Assembly (NCBI GenBank): GCA_031772625.1
Contig: CM062818.1
Location: 1,681,624,167 to 1,681,688,166, forward strand
Origin: Pinus tabuliformis
Lineage: Eukaryota > Streptophyta > Pinopsida > Pinales > Pinaceae
Length of the DNA stretch: 64,000 nt
Reading direction: 5' to 3'
This document shows positions 56,056 to 64,000 of the stretch, piece after piece. Below the pieces are notes generated by a model, which was not told where the DNA came from, made no database searches, and saw nothing but the letters and a program-made list of their open reading frames with translations. Numbering within the stretch: position 1 is the first letter of the stretch; every line of letters starts with the position of its first letter. The translations under genes were made by a program, and so were the position numbers.

Positions 56056-59000
56056 TGTAGGAATTTACAGGGTAAGTTCCTCAAATAGAACACCAAAGGA
56101 CACAGATCACAGATCAATACACCAGTATTCTTAACGTGTTTAAAACCCTCAAAGAGGGAAACAGTCCACGGCCTAAGCCAACGCGGCCACTTCAAGCAAT
56201 TTATTAATAAAAGAAAGAAAATTTACATAAGCTTCTCTCATGAATGGTCACCCTACAAATGACCCTCCATGCTCTTTAAATAGAGATCGTGGACCAATCG
56301 GGTGTTAATCCACGGTGTTAACGCTCGAATTTGCCCCAGGCTGAGGAAGGCAAAACTCAAGGCAACATCAAACCACGCTCAGCCTCGTAGCTAGCCCTAC
56401 GAGGACAAGAGAGGTCTCTCTCTGGGTCAATCTCGAAAAAATATAATCAATGAGGCTCGAGATGACTGAAATTGTAACTAATCTTAGGCTAGGTATTAAG
56501 TGCAGAGGTTTAAAGGTGATTTTTTGGGGTTTTGGTTGAATCAAAGGGAAAGGCAATTTTGGGTGCGGGGATGAGACACAGTTTCTGCAGAGGTCTGATT
56601 GGAGCAAGGTAGGCAATTGTTTGATGCCTTAAAAGCTAATGAGGTGAGTAGATCAGACAGGTGAGGAGCTAAGGAGAGCAAGGAAACCTCAAGAATTCTC
56701 CTTAAACAGATGAAAACATAGGAGATCAAACAAACTTAAAGGCAGAGCATTACAGATTATGAATTCTACCTTAACACTTCATTTGTTCAATTGCAGAAGA
56801 TGAGAGAAGGAAAATGATACACATAACAATTTACAAGTACTGAAAGAAGCACACCATCAAGACATAAAGCCACATGAATTCCAAACAGTGCTGCAAAACC
56901 CTGGTCTTTCCTTTGCCAAAATGTTGAAGTAAAATGTACAATAGAGACTCAAAACCTTTTCCCCAAGAGTCCAACCCTGAAAATGACTAAGAAAATACAT
57001 AATATAGGCAAGCCAACCCATTCCCTTGCCTCTAGGGGTCGAGCTCATCATCCTAGGAGCTGTTTCAACCAATTCTAAACAAAGCACTACAATCTAGGCA
57101 GTCAAAACAACTTGCCTCTATAAGGTAGGAAACTGATTCATTCATTTAATTTTCACTTTTTAGTGAATGAATCTTCTAGAACAAGTAATAAAGTGCCAAA
57201 ATTACATCATGTTTCATTAATTACATCAAGAGGAGTGAAAAAATCACATCACAAGTCAAAACTGGTCAAACTGGCTTCGTTTCCTGAGCTGAAGATGAAA
57301 ATTGTGCCAAAAACCCTGTGCGCCGCGCGCCTGAGCCCTATGCGCCATGCGCCTTTCCACCTGTTTTTGGGGCACTTCCCGGCATCCAAATTGAGCTCAG
57401 GTTGGCTTGTTGGAAAGCCCTGGATGTCTACTTTCCAACCCAAGTGGAATTTTCCAATTTGGTGTCCATTTGCCCCTCCAAAAGTGCATTCTCCCGGAAG
57501 TACTTCCTGCTGGTGCAAAAGGTGGCAGAAAGGTGATTTTCATGGTGTTTTTGAGCCTTTTGGTCACCCAGAACTTGATGAAATGCTTTGGCCATAGCTT
57601 AGCATGTATATTTCATCATGACAAATCCCACACTATAAGCCATTTGTGATTTGGACCTCCCAATCTTATGGGTCGCGCGCGGCATGCTACACGTTGAGCC
57701 AAAAACCTGTTTTTAGGACAAAATTTTCAAAAATGACAAAAATTTCTCTGAATTTGCTCAAATTCGGAGTAAAGACCCTCTATCATGTATTGTGCCCCGC
57801 CAATGAAGCCTCAGCCAAAATTTGGAGTGGATCGGGCTTTTTCCGTCGTTTTAGTGCCTTGTTCAATCGCCTCTTAAGGATCTTCATTTTTGCTTTGCAA
57901 ACATGCATGCGAGCCGAATAGTGAGTTTTCATATGACGAAGCATGTCCTTGTCTCTGTTTGCCTTCGCCAACAATTTCTCCAAATGAGTGTTCACCCAAA
58001 TGAGCATAGACTCTCGATCAATCGGTTGGGAATGGGAAACAAAGAGAAATGGAGAAATAATGACAACCTTGGTTACACTCTGTTTTGGAAACCCTTACAG
58101 CATTTTTTTGCATTCAAACCCTACAACAATTTCATTGACAATGAGGGCTTTCCACTTGGATTTCTAAGGCAAACATATCATGAACCCATTACATTTATCT
58201 TTCAAAAACCAAGCACAAGTGGTGGATGTGAGCCTACCTGCAATTTTGTGCGGAGAGGAGGCAAGTTCATGCGTTTCCAAGCAAATTTTGGGCTTAAACC
58301 CCAGTGCGCCGCGCGCCTCACCCAACGCGCCGCGCGCCTTTGATGCGTCGCGCGCGTGTATTTTTACACTGCGAATTTTTTCCTGATGCGCCGCGCGCCT
58401 AGTCCAATGCGTCGCGCACCCCTAAAACTGCTCCAACTTCCTCACAAACTCACAATTTCGCTTTGGAATGATGTTCTTCACTCTTGGCATGCAAAATGAG
58501 TTGAAAATGTCATGAAATATCTTTATAAAGACTCCCTTTTGATTTTTGCTTGGTCCATGACCCATTTTGTAATGTTTTGTCGTTGACACTTCTTCAGGAT
58601 TAATAGACTTCTGACCTTTTTGGTTTCCTCCTTGAATTTGGTTGAAATAATGATTTTCTTTGCATTCTTTACAAGGATAGCTGTGATATGATCTGGCAAA
58701 GGAGACCAAGGTTGCGCTTGGACGATTCAAGAACTGAAATTTTTGAAGATTTTTACAAAAATGAGATGACGACTTATCTTCAAAACAGAGTTTTGAAGAG
58801 AAGTCCTAATTTATCTGTATAATGATGAAAATTATTGAAGTAACCACCTATCGAGAACATCCCTCTGGCCTGCTAGTCTTCTTAGACTTTGCAAAACAAG
58901 ACTGACTCAACCCAAGACCTAATGACCAAGAACCATTGTTATGACCCAGAAATTTGAAACAGGACTATACATGACCTTTGAAGACTTGGTTTTATGAATA

Positions 59001-59355
59001 GACCTGAACCAGCAGTGCCAAGCACGAGGGGAATGAGTAACACAAACCATTCCGTCAGAGTTATGGCATGCCTAACGAAATGCAACTAATCGAAACTGAT
59101 GGGACACCTAAAAATGAAATGCAAAAAAGAGCTTTGATCTCTGACGGAGGGATAACTAGACCGACTCTAACACACGGATCAAGTGTCGGTAATACCAAGG
59201 AGAGAATGAATCATCGGATCACTTCATGTCTAGAACATATCGTGACCGTCGGATTGTAAGTTACAAAATTACATAGTAAAGAAACACACTTTACCTAACT
59301 CTACACTAGACCAAGTTATACTTAACTATTTCGTATGTGTTGGAATATCCTAACA
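56056..59355 (-). repeat. Solo LTR M, 3.3 kb
   Basis: It starts TGTAGGAATTTAC, ends TATCCTAACA and is flanked by a perfect AAAAT duplication (56051-56055 and 59356-59360). There is no internal domain, no second terminal copy, and a minus-strand TATA-like box (CTATTTAAAGAGC) at about 56276-56288. This fits a solo LTR left by recombination, unusually long. It carries eight CpG-rich motifs (57319-58420). Short open frames inside show no domains. Confidence 0.8.
57319..58420. repeat. Eight dispersed CpG-rich TGCGCCGCGCGCC motifs
   Basis: Copies or near copies lie at about 57319, 57340, 57672, 58304, 58325, 58343, 58386 and 58408, in otherwise A/T-rich DNA. The core GCGCCGCGCGC recurs with small changes. 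Confidence 0.85.
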
Positions 59356-59497
59356 AAAATGGGTCTGGCCCCTCTTCTCTACCTCAACCCCTGCCGTTGC
59401 CTCTACCACAGCCTCTCTGGGAAACCAGCCACTGGTATCTTGGTGGCATCACCCACTCTTGTTCCCCACTCTAGCCAAGAACATGCTCTAATACCAG

Positions 59498-60824
59498 TGT
59501 AATGTTCCAAAGTAGAAATCTACAGAGGTAACAAAGACATGCAACAATTACAACACAAAAATTTACTCAATAAACACACATATAAATAGAAATTTGCCCA
59601 GAACACCAAATTGGACAATTTTTATTAATTCTAATTGCTAGAGTACAATATGAGGTGGAAGGAGTGCACCTAGGCTTGCACAAGGCAAGCTACAGTCCTG
59701 AGGTGGATGATAAAATAGTGCCTAGCTACTGTAATCTTTGTTGCCTCCAAAATACTGCGTTGTCCCCTGAAAACTACTCTTCTAGCTGAATTTCGGCTCT
59801 AATTTACCCCCTCAAAACAATGTAGAAATTTTTGTAACTTTCGGGATGTACTCCTCTCCAAAAAACCAGAAAAACCCAAAAAGGGTTTTGCCTCGTTTTG
59901 ACTTGCCAATTTCGACCCCTTGGAGACTAGCTACTATAATCTTTGTTGCCTCCAAAATACTACGTTGTCCCCTAAAAACTACTCTTCTAGCTGAATTTCG
60001 GCTCTAATTTACCCCCTCAAAACAACGTAGAAATTTTTGTAACTTTCAGGATGTACTCCTCTCCAAAAAACCAGAAAAACCCAAAAAGGGTTTTGCCTAG
60101 TTTTGACTTGCCAATTTCGACCCCTTGGAGATTGGCCCTCGTCCAACCCTGGTGCTCACTACCTGCAGCTGAAACTCCTGTAACTTGCTGCTATAAGATT
60201 GCAAACCACCCCAAACTAGACTCCCAATAATCTCTTAATAACCCAGCTCCCAAAACACCTGCTAAACCTCCAACCAAGATGTCCCTCTCTAGTGACTGCA
60301 CAGTCCAAAGTGGGGATGACGCAGTCCCTCCAACCTGCAATTCGAACTAGGTGTATGGCTGGCTCTACTGCTGCAAATTCTCCTCTAGAAGATGACAATT
60401 CGATGTGGGCAATGGAAGCCCTCCTAGGGTGGCACTCGAAGTCCACCGAAGAGGGGTGAGCTTCACTCCTTGGGAAGCTCTTGTGCTGAACAACACTCTG
60501 TAGCTTAGCTAAACAACCAAAGCAACAATGAAATTCTTCAAATGATCAAAAGCCCCAAATGTTGCTCACTTCATCTTATTTATGCTTGCTCCCTTGGGCC
60601 TCACGTGGGTCCCCATCAAATATTTCGAACCCCACTTAGGAAATTCGAATTGCCTTCATGGGTGCATATTTTTGGGTGGGTGAGTGCCCCCACAATCCAC
60701 TAAAAGTACATCGACCCCCTTTTCCTATGTTTTCCCCACATATTTTGCCTAACGCCCAAAATACGAAAATTGCAAAATTGATTTCCTCCTTACCTTGGGA
60801 AAATTATTAGGAAGGGACATGACA
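59498..60824 (-). repeat. 5' LTR of Gypsy L
   Basis: A 1327-bp LTR. It exceeds the 3' LTR by a 215-bp tandem duplication (59722-59936 and 59937-60151). Confidence 0.85.
59722..60151 (-). repeat. 215-bp tandem duplication in the L 5' LTR
   Basis: The two copies begin CTAGCTACT and are about 97 percent alike. The 3' LTR has one copy (about 50504-50720). Confidence 0.9.
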
Positions 60825-62517
60825 GCAGTTTGGGACATAGTGCGAAAGGATGGCGCATATGCATCATGGAGCTTTGAGAGTACTGAGGGAGATCACTACT
60901 TGAGTTCCTAATTTCAGTGTTGAGCATTATGAGGTCTGTAGAGGGTGTGTTTTGGGAAAGTACACCAAGTTACCATTCCCAGCGAGCGACAACGGATCTA
61001 CATGTATACTAGACTTGATTCATACTAATGTTAGTGGTCGTATGTCTCATGTGTCTTTGGATGGTTATCTTTGGATGGTTACGAGTATTAAGTTATATTC
61101 ATTAATGACTACTCTAAGAGGACTTGGATATATTTCCTGAAGACCAAGGGTGAGGTCTTCAGTTGCTTTAAAGAGTTCAAAGCTCTTGTGGAAAAGCAGA
61201 CAAGTAGGAAGATTCGGGTCTTGAGGTCAAACAATGGTGGTGAGTACACCAATGGTGGGAATTCTGACTTACGTGCACAGCAGGGCATTAGGAGAGAGTT
61301 CACGGTTCCTTACAACCCCCAGCAGAATGGGGTGTCTAAAAGGAAGAACAAAGATATTGTTGGGGTGGCTAGAGTGATGATTCATGATCAGGGGCTGCCT
61401 TTGTTTTTGTGGGCTGAGGCCTGCAATACTGTTGTTTATCTTCAAAACAGGAGTCCTCACAAAGTATTAGGGAATATGACTCTGGAGGACACTTTCACTA
61501 GAGAGAAGCCTCATGTGGGACATCTTCGTATCTTTGGATGTCTCACATATTCTTATATCCCCAAGGAGTAGAGGATGAAGCTAGAACCCATGGCAGAGAA
61601 GGGTATCTTTATGGGTTACCACGAGACTTCGAAGGCATATCGGATCTTCATTCTTTCTAAACAGAGAGTGGAGATTAGGAGGGATGTGAAGTTCAAGAAG
61701 GAGAGGAACTATCAGAGATCACGGGAGTATGATGAGAGAGAGTCACAAACTTCTCCTCAGCAGGGAAGTCAAGTACAAGGAGCAGGACCTCGGGGTTTTT
61801 GATCGACTAGTACAGGACGCACTTCAGCGTCAGTGACATTTGGGGCACTTGTGGCAAGTTCACCGAGCACTTCTTTAGGGAGTCCACTAGTACTAAGTTC
61901 CCATGGCACTTCAGCTGACACGGGCACAAGTCCTAATACAGGTTCTTCGAGGACAGGTGCGGGTACAAGCACACCAGGGTCAGTTGGCACCTTGAGGTTC
62001 ACCAGATTGGGGGACATAGAATGAGGTTTCCTATGGGGAGGCTTCTTCAGGGAAGAGGAAGCCCAAGTGGCTTCAAGACACCTTGAAGGAAGCTGAGTCC
62101 GTTGGTCCTCCGAAGAGGGCGAACAAGGAGAATGTGCCACCTGAGCGGTTTTGCAATTATGTAGCCAAGGCCACCAACATTGTTGACTCTAAGCCTACTA
62201 GCTATGAGGAGGTTGTTGGCTAGGAGTTATGGAGAGAGGCTATGGTGGAAGAGTATGCCTCTATCATTAAGAACAAAGTTTGGGAAGTGGTGCCTAGGCC
62301 TGAGGGCAAGTCAGTTGTGACTTCCAAGTGGCTCTACAAGATCAAGCATGTTGCGGATGGCAGCATTGAGAAGTTCAAGCCGAGGTTTGTGGCTAGAGGG
62401 TTCTCACAGATAGAGGGAGTTGACTATGATGAGACCTTCACTCCCGTAGCTCGATACGCTTCTATCCGGTCTCTTATTTCTATTGCTGTAGAAATGGGTT
62501 GGCAGATCCATCAGATG

Positions 62518-62757
62518 TGTTGATTTTGGTTAGCATCGGATGTGCTCTAGCCATGAAAATTGGTGGAGAGGCTAAGGCACATGGGATCTCCAAGACCTAG
62601 AAATCGTTTGGAAAAATTTTACCTGGATGAAAAGATGTTAAAATAATTAATATTTTTAATGGGTCCCTAAGTCTAAACTTAGGAAAATTAAAGTATTAAT
62701 GTGCATTAATATAAAATGGGTGATAGACAATAATATTGAACATTTGCATGAGACATA
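62518..62757 (+). repeat. LTR fragment O, family of element C
   Basis: It begins TGTTGATTTTGG within the reverse transcriptase of D. It matches the first part of the C LTRs, including the CCTAAGTCTAAACTTAGG palindrome found in the C 3' LTR. The right limit toward the LINE is approximate. Confidence 0.7.
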
Positions 62758-64000
62758 ACTTAATTTATTTTCGAATTAAGGACTAAGCAACGATAGCAAC
62801 TTGGAGAGAGCGATGGCTGCGAAGAGCGTTCGGAGAGCGAGAGGAGGGTTTGAAGGTCTCGTGATCGACACCCGGGCCCTCAATGAAACCCGTCTCAGCA
62901 GTAAAAGGAAGCGGCACAGAAGGAGCTGCGTAGGGGGGATCAGAGCGCCATGGAGGACATTACGAGTGTGGCCTGGCACATTTGTTGCAGCCGAGGAGGC
63001 TCCCCAGGCTTGCTATGAGACCGACTGGGGATTGCAAGGAGAAAAAGGGGAGGCATACCTCGCTCCCGCCACCGATGACGGGGCCTCTGCTGCGCTGGCT
63101 CGGACACGCTACCCCCGTTGGCATCGATCGTTGCACCCTCAGCAGCTGAAGCTTAAAGAACCCCAGGCCAAGGCTCTGGCTTTGCTACCTTCCGTGCAGT
63201 CCTTGGAATGGGGCAAAAGGGAGCCGGTAAATGATTCATCAGAAGGGTTTATGTATGGATCTGAGGTAATCACTTGCCATACAAATCGCAGTCCCAGATT
63301 TAGATCGGACAAAGATCTGCCAGATCTGATCATCCAGAAGGCAGAAAAACCTGTGTACTGGCCAGATTCAGAGATCTGCATAGGGTCAAATCCCTTATCT
63401 GAATCCTTTCAGATCCAGATTGCTCAACCTGCAGGCAGAACCATCATGCAATGGGTTCGCCCTTCAGACTTGGTGCAGGACCTCATACTGAATCTAGAGC
63501 GCAGAATGGGGATCCCATCCAGCCTGCTGCGACTTCTCTTTCAAGGTAAACAACTTGAAAACCCTCTACCCCTCTCTGCTTACAGCATTTCCAGAAACAG
63601 CTCGGTGGTGGCGACCTTCCGTTTGAGAGGAGGTGCAGCAGGGCAAGCTTCCTCTGCCCGGCCTTTCTCATACAAGGACGCTGTTCATTCGGAGATCCCC
63701 AAACCCCCGGAAGCCCATAAATCTAAGGCCTTCTTGGTTGAAAAAATTGATGAAGTTCCTTCTGTTGAACTCATGCATGAAGAACTGGCTTCCCAGCATC
63801 AAGTATTTGCAGAAAGAGCCATCATTTGCAGATTTAATGGACTGTGGCCTCGAACTCAGGATCTCTATGCATGGATCCATGCAAACTGGACACATCACTG
63901 TAAGATCTTCTTTTGCTCGAAAGGTTATTTCATTGTTCTCTTTGATAACATTAAGCACTATGAAAAGGCCTTCGCAGAAGGCCCTTGGTTCTTGGGAACG
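62758..64000 (+). mobile_element. LINE with ubiquitin-like ORF1, 5' part (continues beyond the window)
   Basis: This is assigned as a LINE because the open frame ends in the DUF4283 domain typical of ORF1 in plant L1-type LINEs. The 5' untranslated leader is about 55 bp, or shorter if O extends further. No stop occurs to the window end. The rest of ORF1 and any endonuclease and RT would lie to the right. Confidence 0.7.
62813..64000 (+). CDS. LINE ORF1 with ubiquitin-like domain and DUF4283, partial (396 codons seen)
   Basis: The ATG at 62813 is the first after an in-frame stop at 62777. The frame stays open to the last base. Residues 1-199 are unrecognised, with a nuclear-signal-like KRKRHRR at 31-37. 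Residues 200-274 align along the whole of ubiquitin: GRT, then ERRMGIP (ubiquitin DKEGIP), LLRLLFQGKQLE (ubiquitin RLIFAGKQLE, keeping the Lys48 position), LSAYSISRNSS (keeping Tyr59) and FRLRGG at 269-274. Lys63 and most other ubiquitin lysines are not kept. The GG is internal, followed by AAGQASS. From about residue 333, RAIICRFNGLWPRTQDLYAW, then KIFFCSKGYFIVLF and AFAEGPWFLG, is the N-terminal half of DUF4283, the likely RNA-binding ORF1 domain. Whether the domain is cleaved or conjugated is unknown. Confidence 0.85.
   Translation, partial: MAAKSVRRARGGFEGLVIDTRALNETRLSSKRKRHRRSCVGGIRAPWRTLRVWPGTFVAAEEAPQACYETDWGLQGEKGEAYLAPATDDGASAALARTRYPRWHRSLHPQQLKLKEPQAKALALLPSVQSLEWGKREPVNDSSEGFMYGSEVITCHTNRSPRFRSDKDLPDLIIQKAEKPVYWPDSEICIGSNPLSESFQIQIAQPAGRTIMQWVRPSDLVQDLILNLERRMGIPSSLLRLLFQGKQLENPLPLSAYSISRNSSVVATFRLRGGAAGQASSARPFSYKDAVHSEIPKPPEAHKSKAFLVEKIDEVPSVELMHEELASQHQVFAERAIICRFNGLWPRTQDLYAWIHANWTHHCKIFFCSKGYFIVLFDNIKHYEKAFAEGPWFLGT

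Larger units (their letters stand above)
50282..60824 (-). mobile_element. Ty3/Gypsy chromovirus-type element L, host of solo LTR M
   Basis: The 5' LTR is 59498-60824 and the 3' LTR 50282-51405. The primer site TGGTATTAGAGC lies at 59485-59496 on the minus strand, and the polypurine tract (CGGGAGGGGAGGAC) is right of 51405. The target duplication is ACAGT (50277-50281) and GCAGT (60825-60829), matching at four of five bases. It lies in the gag of D. Coding order on the minus strand is gag, protease, reverse transcriptase, RNase H, integrase, chromodomain. A 3.3-kb LTR (M) sits near the start of gag. LTR divergence is roughly 8 percent, mostly transitions. It is broken in several places. Confidence 0.9.
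37151..62517 (+). mobile_element. Copia element D, split by A and by Gypsy L
   Basis: The visible parts are a 5' LTR in two pieces (about 37151-37204 and 49033-49963), a primer site TGGTATTGGAGC at 49964, the start of gag (about 50186-50281, ISNYVVWKDKIR), and after Gypsy L the sequence from 60830 on. There gag passes into integrase (CILDLIHTNVSGRMS; later the NGG and PQQNGVSKRKN blocks, 60950-61570), a linker and the first part of reverse transcriptase (SKWLYKIKH, then GWQIHQM, 62240-62517). Most of gag, and the protease, are absent between gag and integrase. The element stops where LTR fragment O begins. It is an old, broken fossil. The left edge of its LTR is approximate. Confidence 0.75.

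Noticed and set aside
57163-58386. Several plus-strand frames of 70-146 aa inside LTR M
   Set aside because: No domains, overlapping in several frames, and inside a non-coding LTR. The high GC motifs remove A/T-rich stops.
62758-63409. Reading the frame at 62813 as a host polyubiquitin or ubiquitin-ribosomal fusion gene
   Set aside because: The ubiquitin-like part is single and diverged, has a long unrelated N-terminus, and is followed by DUF4283, which is typical of LINE ORF1 and not of host ubiquitin fusions.

Overview
The window is nuclear DNA of a seed plant with a large, transposon-filled genome. It holds Ty1/Copia elements with initiator-Met-tRNA primer sites, Ty3/Gypsy elements (one with a chromodomain), two LINEs and a Tag1-like hAT transposon. 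No complete host gene is visible. The long LTRs, the nesting and the Copia and LINE protein types resemble those of conifers, but that is a guess from memory and not proven here. Almost every base that can be assigned belongs to a mobile element.

Layout, left to right. 1-1654: unrecognised minus-strand coding-like sequence beside a primer site and a possible very short LTR. 1709-7164: a gag-less Copia remnant (G, minus) whose LTR is split by a gag-only Copia element (C, 3020-6985). 7165-10800: a decayed Copia (R, plus) and its 3' LTR. 10800-13221: LTR or leader, primer site and gag of a Gypsy element (H). 13223-16520: two Copia remnants in opposite directions (I, J). 16774-20608: a 5'-truncated LINE (minus). 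20609-26048: a Copia-like element with both LTRs (F, minus). 26049-27931: the 3' part of another (K). 27932-29991: a stretch free of recognised elements with one possible host exon.

From 29992 to the window end there is one nested stack. N (plus) is cut by E (minus). E is cut by a 3.5-kb hAT transposon with perfect 8-bp target duplications, and then by D (plus). D is cut in its LTR by A (37205-49027), which carries B, a young Copia that looks whole (38854-45081). D is cut again in gag by Gypsy L (50282-60824), which carries a 3.3-kb solo LTR (M). D's pol ends at 62518 in an LTR fragment (O), followed by the start of a LINE. B's two LTRs differ by about five substitutions in 835 bp, while those of A and L differ by several percent, which fits the nesting order.

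The most unusual object is the LINE ORF1 at 62813-64000, which runs off the window. A ubiquitin-like domain ending in RLRGG lies directly upstream of the plant LINE DUF4283 domain. Other points of interest are stem-covarying hairpins and 56-60-bp tandem arrays between pol and the polypurine tract of several Copia elements, a Copia lineage that has lost gag but still spread, an intron-like segment present in one copy and exactly absent from its relative, and clusters of WRKY-type W-boxes in a young LTR.
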